Shown here in pieces: positions 1 through 9,025 of a DNA stretch of 64,000 nt. This stretch comes from Blautia obeum ATCC 29174. Its GTDB lineage: Bacteria > Bacillota > Clostridia > Lachnospirales > Lachnospiraceae. The DNA lies in the NCBI RefSeq assembly GCF_025147765.1, contig NZ_CP102265.1, positions 1,551,001-1,615,000 of the forward strand, given 5' to 3'. The notes under the pieces were generated by a model. That model was not told where the DNA came from and searched no databases. It worked only from the letters and a program-made list of their open reading frames with translations. The position numbers were made by a program, and so were the translations under genes. How positions within the stretch are numbered: position 1 is the first letter of the stretch; each line of letters opens with the position of its first letter.

Positions 1-1
1 C

Positions 2-1090
2 AATGCAGAAGGTGGTACACACCTGACCGGATTTAAGACAACATTTACAACAGTTATGAACACGTATGCCAGAGAAATCGGTATTCTCAAAGATAAAGAT
101 CCGAATTTTACCGGTGCGGATATCCGTAATGGAATGACGGCAGTCGTATCAATCAAGCATCCGGCACCTCGCTTTGAGGGTCAGACAAAGACAAAGCTGG
201 ATAACCAGGATGCAGCCAAGGCAACAGGAAAAGTACTGGGAGAGCAGCTGGTCCTGTATTTTGACCGTAATCTTGAAACATTGAAAATGATTCTTTCCTG
301 TGCGGAAAAGGCAGCGAAGATCCGTAAGACAGAGGAACGTGCCAAAACGAATCTTCTTACAAAACAGAAATATTCATTTGATTCCAATGGAAAACTTGCC
401 AACTGCGAGAAAAAGGATCCGTCACAGTGTGAGATCTTTATCGTAGAGGGAGATTCCGCAGGCGGTTCTGCAAAAACAGCCCGTAACCGTAATTATCAGG
501 CAATCCTTCCAATCAGGGGCAAGATTCTGAATGTTGAAAAAGCAACCATTGACAAAGTGCTTGCCAATGCGGAGATCAAGACTATGATCAATGCATTTGG
601 ATGCGGATTTTCTGAAGGATATGGAAATGATTTCGATATAAGCAAACTTCGCTATGACAAGATCGTGATCATGGCGGATGCCGATGTTGACGGTGCGCAT
701 ATTTCCACACTGCTTCTGACATTGTTCTATCGTTTTATGCCGGAACTGATCTATGAAGGCCATGTATATATTGCGATGCCGCCACTCTATAAGGCAATGC
801 CGAAAAAGGGACCGGAAGAATATCTGTATGATGATAAAGCACTTGAAAAATATCGTAAGACACATAAACCGGGAAGCTTTACTTTGCAGAGATACAAAGG
901 TCTTGGAGAGATGGATGCAGAACAGCTGTGGGAGACCACGCTGAATCCTGAGACTCGAAGAATGAAACGCGTGGAGATAGAAGATGCACGTCTTGCATCC
1001 AGTGTGACAGAAGTTCTGATGGGCAGTGAAGTTCCGCCGCGTAAGGCATTTATTTACGAGCATGCAGCCGATGCAGAACTTGATGTATAA
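2..1090 (+). CDS. parE: Type IIA DNA topoisomerase subunit B (topoisomerase IV-like), C-terminal part
   Basis: The gene enters from the left edge; 362 residues are visible in frame. This is the ATPase/TOPRIM subunit that works with the A subunit immediately downstream to relax or decatenate DNA. The TOPRIM motif EGDSAGG lies near visible residue 148 and the metal-binding DADVDGAH near 225. The end has the usual RYKGLGEMD and LWETTLNPE segments. It is 13 bases upstream of the A subunit, so the two form an operon. The partner lacks a GyrA box, which favours topoisomerase IV over gyrase. The ATPase domain is outside the window. Confidence 0.8.
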   Translation, partial: NAEGGTHLTGFKTTFTTVMNTYAREIGILKDKDPNFTGADIRNGMTAVVSIKHPAPRFEGQTKTKLDNQDAAKATGKVLGEQLVLYFDRNLETLKMILSCAEKAAKIRKTEERAKTNLLTKQKYSFDSNGKLANCEKKDPSQCEIFIVEGDSAGGSAKTARNRNYQAILPIRGKILNVEKATIDKVLANAEIKTMINAFGCGFSEGYGNDFDISKLRYDKIVIMADADVDGAHISTLLLTLFYRFMPELIYEGHVYIAMPPLYKAMPKKGPEEYLYDDKALEKYRKTHKPGSFTLQRYKGLGEMDAEQLWETTLNPETRRMKRVEIEDARLASSVTEVLMGSEVPPRKAFIYEHAADAELDV

Positions 1091-1103
1091 GGTGGGATAA
1101 GAT

Positions 1104-3350
1104 ATGGAAACAAAACAGGAAAATGTAATTCGTACCGATTATTCGGAAATTATGCAGAAATCATACATCGATTATGCAATGAGTGTTATCATTTCCCGTG
1201 CTCTTCCGGATGTGCGTGACGGTCTGAAACCAGTACAGAGAAGAACGTTGTATGATATGTATGAACTGGGAATCCGCTATGACCGTCCGTATCGTAAATG
1301 TGCACGTATTGTCGGTGATACCATGGGTAAATATCATCCACATGGTGACAGTTCCATTTATGACGCACTTGTTGTTATGGCACAGGATTTCAAAAAAGGC
1401 AGAACACTTGTAGACGGACATGGTAACTTCGGTTCAATCGAGGGTGATGGCGCAGCTGCCATGCGTTATACAGAGGCACGACTGGAAAAACTGACACAGG
1501 ATGTATTTTTGAGTGATCTTGATAAGAATGTAGTGGACTTTGTTCCGAACTTCGATGAGACGGAAAAAGAACCATCGGTACTTCCGGTGCGCATCCCGAA
1601 CATTCTGGTAAATGGTGCAGATGGTATTGCGGTCGGCATGGCAACCAGTATTCCACCACACAATCTAGGGGAAGTCATCGATGCTGTCAAAGCATATATG
1701 AAAGATAACACGATCAGTGTCAAAGGACTGATGCGATATATCAAAGGGCCGGATTTTCCGACCGGAGGTATTGTGGTCAATAAAGATGATCTCCATAAGA
1801 TCTATGAGACAGGGAGCGGCAAAATCCGCCTGCGTGGAAAAGTAGAAGTAGAGAAACTCAAAGGCGGAAGAAAACAGCTTGTCATTACGGAGATTCCATA
1901 TACCATGCTGGGAGCAAACATTGGCAAGTTCCTGAATGACGTGGCATCTCTTATAGAAACAAAGAAGACAACAGATATCGTAGATATCTCCAATCAGTCT
2001 TCCAAGGAAGGCATCCGTATCGTACTGGAACTTAAGAAAGATACCGATGTGGAAAATCTGACCAATATGCTGTATAAGAAAACGCGTCTGGAAGATACGT
2101 TTGGCGTAAATATGCTGGCAGTTGCTGACGGCAGACCGGAAACATTAAGCCTGAAGCAGATTATTGAATATCACGTTGATTTTGTGTTTGAGATCACAAC
2201 ACGTAAATATCACACACTGCTGGACAAAGAACTGGAAAAACAGGAAGTTCAGGAAGGTCTGATCAAAGCGTGTGATGTGATCGACCTGATCATTGAGATC
2301 CTCCGTGGCAGTAAGAATCGTGAACAGGTCAAGAAATGTCTGGTAGAAGGAATTACAGAGGGAATTAAATTCAAGTCAAAAGCCAGTGAGAAGGCTGCTG
2401 CAAAACTTCTTTTTACAGAACGTCAGGCAAATGCCATTCTGGATATGCGTCTGTATAAACTGATCGGTCTGGAAATTGAAGCACTGCAGGCTGAGCATGA
2501 AGAGACAATGAAAAACATTGCTCTTTATAAAGATATCCTGGACAATTATGATTCCATGGCGGCCGTGATCATCAAAGACATGGACGCCATCAAGAAAGAA
2601 TACGGAAGAAAACGCCGTACAGCGATTGAAAATGCAGAAGAAGCTGTCTATGAAGAGAAGAAGATGGAAGAGATGGAAGTCTGCTTCCTGATGGATCGCT
2701 TTGGTTATATGAAGCTTATAGATAAAAATGCTTATGAGCGAAACAAAGAAGCTGTTCATAATGAAAATAAATATGTATTCAACTGTATGAATACAGACAA
2801 GATCTGTATATTTACAGATACAGGCAAGATGCATACGATCAAAGCCGTTGATATACCGCTTGGCCGTTTCCGCGACAAGGGAACACCGGTGGACAATCTC
2901 AGTAATTATGACAGTTCCCAGGAACGCATGCTTTATGTGGCACCGGTAGGACAACTGCGTTCAGACAGGTTGCTGTTTGTGACAAAGACTTCTATGTGCA
3001 AACTGGTAGAAGGTGCGGAATTTGATGTGGCTAAACGAACGATCGCGTCAACAAAGCTGGCGGATGAAGATGAACTGATCTTTATTGGCAGTGCTTCCGA
3101 GATGGAGCAGATTGTGCTCCAGAGCCATGGAGGCTGCTTCCTGCGATTCCTGGCACAAGAAGTTTCGACAATGAAGAAAACTGCACTTGGTGTGCGGGGC
3201 ATGAAACTGGCAGACGATGATTATCTGGAGCATGCATACCTTCTGGCAGGTCATCAGGAATATACGATTTCCTATCATGATAAAGAATATGCACTGAATA
3301 AAGTGCGGCTTGCAAAGCGGGATACGAAGGGCATAAAGCCGAGGATATAA
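1104..3350 (+). CDS. parC: Type IIA DNA topoisomerase subunit A (topoisomerase IV-like)
   Basis: 748 residues, the DNA breakage-reunion subunit. The start is ATG after GGTGGGATAAG. The N-terminal winged-helix region has the conserved YAMSVI and ALPDVRDGLKPVQRR segments, and the catalytic tyrosine is Tyr122 in AAMRYTE. A long coiled-coil follows (about 370-500), then a beta-pinwheel C-terminal domain. No QRRGGKG-type GyrA box is visible in that domain; the nearest stretch reads RDKGTPVDN. Negative supercoiling is therefore not expected, and topoisomerase IV-type decatenation or relaxation is the better call. In Lachnospiraceae this pair is often labelled simply as ATP-hydrolysing topoisomerase A/B. 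Confidence 0.8.
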   Translation: METKQENVIRTDYSEIMQKSYIDYAMSVIISRALPDVRDGLKPVQRRTLYDMYELGIRYDRPYRKCARIVGDTMGKYHPHGDSSIYDALVVMAQDFKKGRTLVDGHGNFGSIEGDGAAAMRYTEARLEKLTQDVFLSDLDKNVVDFVPNFDETEKEPSVLPVRIPNILVNGADGIAVGMATSIPPHNLGEVIDAVKAYMKDNTISVKGLMRYIKGPDFPTGGIVVNKDDLHKIYETGSGKIRLRGKVEVEKLKGGRKQLVITEIPYTMLGANIGKFLNDVASLIETKKTTDIVDISNQSSKEGIRIVLELKKDTDVENLTNMLYKKTRLEDTFGVNMLAVADGRPETLSLKQIIEYHVDFVFEITTRKYHTLLDKELEKQEVQEGLIKACDVIDLIIEILRGSKNREQVKKCLVEGITEGIKFKSKASEKAAAKLLFTERQANAILDMRLYKLIGLEIEALQAEHEETMKNIALYKDILDNYDSMAAVIIKDMDAIKKEYGRKRRTAIENAEEAVYEEKKMEEMEVCFLMDRFGYMKLIDKNAYERNKEAVHNENKYVFNCMNTDKICIFTDTGKMHTIKAVDIPLGRFRDKGTPVDNLSNYDSSQERMLYVAPVGQLRSDRLLFVTKTSMCKLVEGAEFDVAKRTIASTKLADEDELIFIGSASEMEQIVLQSHGGCFLRFLAQEVSTMKKTALGVRGMKLADDDYLEHAYLLAGHQEYTISYHDKEYALNKVRLAKRDTKGIKPRI

Positions 3351-3358
3351 AAAAAACC

Positions 3359-3387
3359 TTGCTTTTCCGGAAGTAAGGTGCTAGAAT
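3359..3387 (+). promoter_or_regulatory. Promoter of the rimP-nusA-infB operon
   Basis: TTGCTT (3359-3364), 17-base spacer, TAGAAT (3382-3387), just after the parC stop codon. Transcription would start near 3394, upstream of a terminator-like hairpin. Confidence 0.6.
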
Positions 3388-3414
3388 GAACTTAACATGA
3401 TAACGGACAACAAG

Positions 3415-3440
3415 AGAGTGGACTTCGGTCCACTCTTTTT
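3415..3440 (+). terminator. rimP leader attenuator hairpin
   Basis: A perfect 9-bp stem (3415-3423 with 3428-3436) closed by a TTCG tetraloop and followed by a run of T. It lies between the promoter and the rimP start, so it can act as a premature terminator. Terminator-like rimP leaders are a described class of attenuator in Firmicutes. That this one is regulated is inference; it could also simply terminate parC readthrough. Confidence 0.6.
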
Positions 3441-3477
3441 GCGAGATGCTCCGGATGTGCGAAAGGCAGGTGGAAAT

Positions 3478-3942
3478 ATGAGCAGACGGGATGAATATGA
3501 ACAGAAAGCAGAAGCATTGCTGGCACCGATCGTTGAGGGCCAGGGATTCGAACTGGTAGATGTAGAATATGTGAAGGAAGCAGGAAACTGGTATCTTCGT
3601 GGATATATCGACAAGCCGGGTGGAATTACTGTTAACGATTGTGAAGCAGTCAGCAGAGCGTTCAGTGATAAACTGGATGAGAACGATTTTATTGAAGACA
3701 GCTATATCATGGAAATCAGTTCGCCGGGTCTTGACAGACCACTGAAAAAGGAGAAGGATTTTGCCAGAAGCATGGGTAAACTGGTAGAGATCCGGACCTA
3801 TCGTCCAATCGAAAAGCAGAAAGAATTCTGTGGGATTTTAAATGCATATGATGAAAGCAGTGTGACGATCGATGAGGACGGGCAGTTACGCACATTTGAC
3901 AAAAAGGATATTGCCCTGATCCGTCTGGCAATTGAGTTTTAA
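3478..3942 (+). CDS. rimP: Ribosome maturation factor RimP
   Basis: 154 residues, needed for 30S subunit maturation. The ATG at 3478 is preferred over an in-frame ATG at 3397 because AGGTGG precedes it at normal spacing and because the upstream frame runs through the attenuator hairpin. The RimP features are the GFELVDVEYVKE strand, the central ISSPGLDRPLK motif (usual SPGLdRPL) and a C-terminal SH3-like domain. It is first in the rimP-nusA-ylxR-ylxQ-infB operon. Confidence 0.92.
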   Translation: MSRRDEYEQKAEALLAPIVEGQGFELVDVEYVKEAGNWYLRGYIDKPGGITVNDCEAVSRAFSDKLDENDFIEDSYIMEISSPGLDRPLKKEKDFARSMGKLVEIRTYRPIEKQKEFCGILNAYDESSVTIDEDGQLRTFDKKDIALIRLAIEF

Positions 3943-3987
3943 ATACGATTCAGATATGCTTTGATAAAATAGGAGGAAATAACAAAA

Positions 3988-5163
3988 ATGAACAAAGAGT
4001 TAATGGAAGCCCTGGATATCCTGGAAAAAGAAAAAAACATCAGCAAGGATACATTACTGGGTGCGATTGAGCAGTCCCTGATCCAGGCTTGCAAAAACCA
4101 TTTTGGTAAAGCAGATAATGTGCATGTGACGATCAATCCGGAAACATGTGATTTCAGCGTTTACGCAGAACGTGAAGTAAAGGAATTCGTAGATGATCCG
4201 GCACTGGAAATTTCCCTGGTGGATGCACAGAAAATCAATACAAATGCAGAACTGGGAGATATGATCAAAGTTGAGATCCATTCTAAAGAATTCGGCCGTA
4301 TTGCAACGCAGAATGCAAAGAACGTAATTCTTCAGAAAATCCGTGAGGAAGAACGTAAAGTCCTTTATGATCAGTATTATGGAATGGAAAAAGAAGTTGT
4401 CACAGGTATCGTACAGCGTGTAATGGGCAAAAATGTCAGTGTAAATCTTGGCAAGGCAGACGGTATCTTGAGTGAGAACGAGCAGGTGAAAGGTGAGGAA
4501 TTTGAGCCTACAGAAAGAATCAAGGTTTATATCCTTGAAGTCAAAGATACACCGAAAGGACCTCGTATCCTTCTGTCCAGAACACATCCGGGACTTGTAA
4601 AACGTCTGTTTGAATCTGAAGTTGCCGAAGTGAAAGACGGAACTGTTGAGATCAAGAGTATTGCCAGAGAAGCAGGTTCCCGTACCAAGATTGCTGTATG
4701 GAGCAATGATCCTGATGTAGATCCGGTAGGTGCATGCGTTGGTATGAACGGTGCAAGAGTCAATTCCATCGTAGAGGAACTGCGTGGTGAGAAGATCGAC
4801 ATCATCAACTGGGATGAAAACCCGGCAATCTTGATTGAAAATGCACTGAGTCCGGCAAAGGTTATCGCTGTTATGGCGGATCCGGATGAAAAGACTGCAC
4901 TGGTAGTCGTTCCAGATTATCAGTTGTCTCTTGCAATTGGTAAAGAAGGACAGAATGCACGTCTTGCGGCTCGTCTGACCGGATTTAAGATCGATATCAA
5001 GAGTGAGACTCAGGCAAGAGAGTCTGGAGAACTGTATGACTATGATGACGAGGATGAGTACTACGACGAAGAGGAGTACAGTGAAGAAGGTGCTGTAGAG
5101 TCAGAAGAAACAGAGACTGAAGAAACAGAGGAAGTTTCAGAAGAAACTACTGTTGAAGAATAA
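3988..5163 (+). CDS. nusA: Transcription termination/antitermination factor NusA
   Basis: 391 residues. The RNA-polymerase-binding N-terminal domain is about residues 1-125, followed by an S1 domain (about 135-200) and two KH domains (about 205-345; KH2 carries IGKEGQNARLAARLTG). The last 45 residues form a very acidic tail rich in Glu and Asp. NusA binds nascent RNA and modulates pausing, termination and antitermination. AGGAGG lies 11 bases upstream of the ATG. The acidic extension is longer than in B. subtilis NusA, which has none, and shorter than the structured acidic repeats of E. coli. Confidence 0.95.
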   Translation: MNKELMEALDILEKEKNISKDTLLGAIEQSLIQACKNHFGKADNVHVTINPETCDFSVYAEREVKEFVDDPALEISLVDAQKINTNAELGDMIKVEIHSKEFGRIATQNAKNVILQKIREEERKVLYDQYYGMEKEVVTGIVQRVMGKNVSVNLGKADGILSENEQVKGEEFEPTERIKVYILEVKDTPKGPRILLSRTHPGLVKRLFESEVAEVKDGTVEIKSIAREAGSRTKIAVWSNDPDVDPVGACVGMNGARVNSIVEELRGEKIDIINWDENPAILIENALSPAKVIAVMADPDEKTALVVVPDYQLSLAIGKEGQNARLAARLTGFKIDIKSETQARESGELYDYDDEDEYYDEEEYSEEGAVESEETETEETEEVSEETTVEE

Positions 5164-5166
5164 TCT

Positions 5167-5448
5167 ATGAAGACAAAGAATAAAACACCTCTGCGCCAGT
5201 GTACCGGCTGCAGAGAAATGAAAAGTAAGAAAGAAATGATCCGTGTACTGAGAACTCCGGAGAATGAGATCGTGCTTGATGCAACAGGCAGAAAAAACGG
5301 AAGAGGTGCGTACGTATGTCTTTCCCAGGAATGTCTGGAAAAAGCCGTAAAAACCCGGGGACTGGAACGGTCACTGAAGACCGCAATACCGGATGAGGTC
5401 TATGAAGACCTGAAAAAGGAGTTAAACGATATTGAAAAACAACAATAA
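5167..5448 (+). CDS. ylxR: YlxR family protein (RnpM-type RNA-binding protein)
   Basis: 93 residues of the YlxR (DUF448) family. The N-terminal CTGCREMKSKKEMIRV and the central GRKNGRGAYVC signature are present, with three cysteines of the family. The family member in B. subtilis (RnpM) has been linked to RNase P modulation. The gene begins four bases after nusA ends and overlaps ylxQ by 17 bases, so translation is probably coupled. Confidence 0.88.
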   Translation: MKTKNKTPLRQCTGCREMKSKKEMIRVLRTPENEIVLDATGRKNGRGAYVCLSQECLEKAVKTRGLERSLKTAIPDEVYEDLKKELNDIEKQQ

Positions 5449-5749
5449 AGTTTTATCACTGCTGGGGCTTGCCACAAAAGCAGGTAAGATAGCCAGCGGA
5501 GAATTCTCCACAGAGAAATCTGTGAAGAGCGGAAAAGGTTTTCTGGTACTGGTTGCGGCAGACGCATCCGAAAATACAAAGAAAAAATTCCGTAATATGT
5601 GTGAGTTTTACGAAGTACCGGTATATTTCCTCGCGGATAAAGAGGAACTGGGAAAATTCTGCGGCAAGGAATTTCGTGCCAGTCTGGCGGTACAGGATGA
5701 GAACTTTGCGAAAGCAATGCTGAAAGAACTTGAGAAGATGGAACAGTAA
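5432..5749 (+). CDS. ylxQ: L7Ae-family ribosomal-like protein YlxQ
   Basis: 105 residues of the L7Ae/L30e/S12e RNA-binding fold. The start is a TTG inside the end of ylxR, with AAGGAG about 10 bases upstream. The sequence LLGLATKAGKIASGE is typical of YlxQ. These proteins probably bind kink-turn RNA. It sits in the standard nusA-ylxR-ylxQ-infB order. Confidence 0.88.
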   Translation: MKNNNKVLSLLGLATKAGKIASGEFSTEKSVKSGKGFLVLVAADASENTKKKFRNMCEFYEVPVYFLADKEELGKFCGKEFRASLAVQDENFAKAMLKELEKMEQ

Positions 5750-5812
5750 ATGTAAACAGTGTGATCCAGAATCAGCAAGATCCGAAGTCATTGACGTGAA
5801 GGAGGAATCAAT

Positions 5813-8599
5813 GTGCCGAAGAGCAGAGAGCATGAACCTGCCAGAATAAAAGAACATTTATCACAAAGGGGAAAGGAGCAGATTACCAACGTGGATAATT
5901 CCAGAACAGATGAAAAAATGGTAACAACTAAACCGGAAGCAGAGAAGACAGAGGCTCCCAAAAAGAAAAAAAATATTATTCGTGTATATCACGCACAGAA
6001 TGCAAGTGACGGTGGCAAAAACAGACCGAAACGTCCGGCATCAGATAAAAAACCGGCTGCAAGACCGCAGCAGAAACCACAGGCTGTAAAACCGGCTGAA
6101 CCGGTACAGCAGAAACCGGCTGCAGAAGCAGCACCAAAGAAACCGCAGGCAGCGGCACCGTCTGAGACTCCGGAGACAAAGAAACCGACAGAGATCAGAC
6201 AGGCAGCACCGGTACAGAACAATTCTGCAAGACCGCAAAGACAGGAACAGTCCGGTTACAATAATAACAGAGGACAGAACCGCCAGAATAATCGTGACGG
6301 AAGAGATTCAGGCCGTGACAATCGTGGTGGAGATAACAGAGGAAACCGTGATTTCCGTGGCGGAGAAAAAAGATTTTCTGATCGCAATGGAAATAATGGA
6401 CAGGGTCGTCCGAATCGTGACGGAAATCGTCCGGCCAGACCACAGGGTGAAGGTCGTCCGGCACGTCAGGGTGATGGAAATGGCCGTCCGATGAGAGGTC
6501 AGGGTGGACGCCCGCAGCAGGGTGGCCAGGGAAGACCAGGACAGGGCGGAAACGGAAGACCGGATAACAGAGGTGAAGGACGCTTTGGCGGAAACAACCG
6601 TGGCGGACAGAGAAATGGCGGCGGAAGAAGAGAGAATGACGCTGTATTTACACCAGAACTGACAAAAACATCCAAAGACAGCAAGAGAGAGCGTGACAGA
6701 GAGAATAAGAACAAAAAGAAAGACTTTGAGAAATCCGGTGCAGGTCATAACAGACCGAACCAGGGTGGAAGAAGAAATCTTTCTAGAATTCCGAAAGCTC
6801 TTCAGAAACCGACTCCTCAGCCAAAACAGGAAGAGAAGAAACCAGAAGTAAAAGAAATCACACTTCCGGAGAAAATGACAATCCGTGAGCTCGCAGAAGC
6901 TATGAAGATGCAGCCGTCTGTAATCGTTAAAAAACTGTTCCTGGAAGGAACTATGGTAACGGTAAACCATGAGATCGACTTTGAAAAAGCACAGGAGATC
7001 GCACTGGATTATGATATTATCGTAGAGCCGGAAGAGAAAGTAGACGTTATCGAAGAACTTCTGAAAGAAGACGAAGAAGATGAAGCGGATATGGTTTCGA
7101 GACCGCCGGTAGTCTGTGTCATGGGTCACGTTGACCATGGTAAAACATCTCTTCTGGATGCAATCCGTGATACACATGTAACCAGAGGGGAAGCAGGTGG
7201 AATCACACAGCACATTGGTGCATCTGTAGTTGAGATCAATGGACAGAAGATCACATTCCTGGATACACCGGGACATGAAGCATTTACTGCAATGCGTATG
7301 CGTGGTGCAAACTCCACAGATATCGCAGTACTTGTTGTTGCAGCAGATGATGGTGTTATGCCACAGACTGTTGAGGCAATCAGCCATGCGAAAGCAGCGG
7401 GTGTTGAGATCATTGTTGCAATCAACAAGATCGATAAACCAAGTGCAAATGTGGAAAGAGTAAAACAGGAACTTTCCGAATATGAACTGATTCCGGAAGA
7501 CTGGGGTGGAAGTACTATTTTTGTACCGGTATCTGCCCATACAGGAGAGGGAATCGATACACTGCTTGAAATGATCCTTCTTTCTGCAGAGGTACTGGAA
7601 CTCAAGGCAAATCCGAATCGTGCGGCAAGAGGTCTTGTTATTGAGGCTCAGCTTGATAAAGGTAAGGGACCGGTTGCCACAATTCTTGTACAGAAAGGTA
7701 CACTTCATGTAGGCGACTTTATTGCAGCAGGCGCATGCAGTGGTAAAGTGCGTGCAATGATGGATGACAGAGGCAGACGTGTCAAAGAAGCAGGTCCTTC
7801 TACACCGGTTGAGATCCTTGGCCTCAGTGATGTTCCGAATGCAGGTGAGATCCTGATGGCATTCCCGAGCGATAAGGAAGCCAAGAGCTTTGCAGCTACA
7901 TTCGTTACTGAAAACAAGAAACATCTGCTTGAAGAAACAAAAGGCAAACTTTCTCTGGATAACCTGTTTGATCAGATCCAGGCAAGTGACCTCAAAGAGC
8001 TTCCGATCATCGTTAAAGCAGACGTACAGGGTTCTGTCGAGGCTGTTAAACAGAGTCTGACCAAGCTGTCCAATGAAGAAGTTGTTGTTCGTGTGATCCA
8101 CGGCGGTGTTGGAGCTGTCAATGAGTCTGATGTATCTCTGGCAGCTACATCCAATGCGATCATTATCGGATTCAATGTTCGTCCGGATGCTATGGCAAAA
8201 CAGCTGGCTGATCAGGAGGGCGTAGATCTTCGTCTTTACAAAGTTATTTATCAGGCAATCGAAGATGTGGAAGCTGCTATGAAAGGTATGCTTGATCCGG
8301 TATACGAGGAAAAAGTTATCGGCCATGCAGAGGTTCGTCAGCTGTTCAAAGCTTCAGGTGTCGGTACAATTGCAGGAAGTTATGTTCTGGATGGTATTTT
8401 CCAGAGAAACTGCAAGGTACGTATTACACGTGAAGGCGAGCAGGTATTCGAAGGTGAACTTGCTTCTCTGAAGCGCTTCAAGGATGATGTTAAAGAAGTA
8501 AAAGCAGGATACGAATGTGGTCTTGTATTTGACGGATTCAACGATGTGAAAGAAGAAGATAAAGTAGAAGCTTATATCATGGTAGAAGTGCCAAGGTAA
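5813..8599 (+). CDS. infB: Translation initiation factor IF-2
   Basis: 928 residues; GTPase that places initiator tRNA on the ribosome. The start is GTG, with AAGGAGG nine bases upstream; an ATG two bases earlier is in another frame that stops after a few codons. The first 20 residues only loosely resemble the usual N-terminal IF2N helix. Residues 40-140 are Ala/Lys/Pro-rich and about 149-273 are Gly/Arg/Asn-rich with many RG and RGG repeats. A second IF2N domain is at about 350-405, and the G domain begins near 432 with GHVDHGKT, then DTPGHEAF and NKID. Domains II-IV complete the protein. Confidence 0.95.
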   Translation: MPKSREHEPARIKEHLSQRGKEQITNVDNSRTDEKMVTTKPEAEKTEAPKKKKNIIRVYHAQNASDGGKNRPKRPASDKKPAARPQQKPQAVKPAEPVQQKPAAEAAPKKPQAAAPSETPETKKPTEIRQAAPVQNNSARPQRQEQSGYNNNRGQNRQNNRDGRDSGRDNRGGDNRGNRDFRGGEKRFSDRNGNNGQGRPNRDGNRPARPQGEGRPARQGDGNGRPMRGQGGRPQQGGQGRPGQGGNGRPDNRGEGRFGGNNRGGQRNGGGRRENDAVFTPELTKTSKDSKRERDRENKNKKKDFEKSGAGHNRPNQGGRRNLSRIPKALQKPTPQPKQEEKKPEVKEITLPEKMTIRELAEAMKMQPSVIVKKLFLEGTMVTVNHEIDFEKAQEIALDYDIIVEPEEKVDVIEELLKEDEEDEADMVSRPPVVCVMGHVDHGKTSLLDAIRDTHVTRGEAGGITQHIGASVVEINGQKITFLDTPGHEAFTAMRMRGANSTDIAVLVVAADDGVMPQTVEAISHAKAAGVEIIVAINKIDKPSANVERVKQELSEYELIPEDWGGSTIFVPVSAHTGEGIDTLLEMILLSAEVLELKANPNRAARGLVIEAQLDKGKGPVATILVQKGTLHVGDFIAAGACSGKVRAMMDDRGRRVKEAGPSTPVEILGLSDVPNAGEILMAFPSDKEAKSFAATFVTENKKHLLEETKGKLSLDNLFDQIQASDLKELPIIVKADVQGSVEAVKQSLTKLSNEEVVVRVIHGGVGAVNESDVSLAATSNAIIIGFNVRPDAMAKQLADQEGVDLRLYKVIYQAIEDVEAAMKGMLDPVYEEKVIGHAEVRQLFKASGVGTIAGSYVLDGIFQRNCKVRITREGEQVFEGELASLKRFKDDVKEVKAGYECGLVFDGFNDVKEEDKVEAYIMVEVPR

Positions 8600-8630
8600 T
8601 TGGAAATACCGAGATAGGAGTGAATCATAA

Positions 8631-9014
8631 ATGAGAAAAAACAGTATTAAGAATACAAGGATCAATGGTGAGGTTCAGAAAGAACTCAGTACGATCATCA
8701 GAAATGAAGTCAAAGATCCTCGCATTCATCCAATGACTTCAGTCATGGCTGTGGAAGTTGCGCCTGATCTTAAGACCTGCAAGGCATTTATCAGTGTCCT
8801 GGGCAACAAAGAAGCAAAGGACGCAACGATCCAGGGCCTGAATAAGGCAGAGGGATATATCAGAAGACAACTTGCAAAAAATCTCAATCTGAGAAATACA
8901 CCGGAGATACGTTTCATTCTTGATGAATCGATTGAGTATGGTGTGAATATGTCAAAACTGATTGATGATGTTGCCAGAAGAGATGCTTCTTTAGGGAAGA
9001 CTGAGGAAGAGTAA
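8631..9014 (+). CDS. rbfA: Ribosome-binding factor A
   Basis: 127 residues, a single KH-like domain that helps 16S rRNA 5'-end maturation in the cold and in late 30S assembly. The family hallmarks are the start RINGEVQKELSTIIRNEVKDPR and the segment RFILDESIEYGVNMSKLIDDV. It follows infB by 31 bases in the conserved infB-rbfA order. Confidence 0.95.
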   Translation: MRKNSIKNTRINGEVQKELSTIIRNEVKDPRIHPMTSVMAVEVAPDLKTCKAFISVLGNKEAKDATIQGLNKAEGYIRRQLAKNLNLRNTPEIRFILDESIEYGVNMSKLIDDVARRDASLGKTEEE

Positions 9015-9025
9015 GAGGTGTGTTC

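Noticed and set aside
1104..3350. DNA gyrase A
   Set aside because: No GyrA box in the C-terminal domain and a length of 748 residues; topoisomerase IV is a better fit, although naming in this family is loose.
6308..8326. A long open frame on the minus strand opposite infB (672 codons)
   Set aside because: Composition is Cys/Phe/Ser-rich and no family is seen. It results from codon usage of infB; there is no ribosome site.
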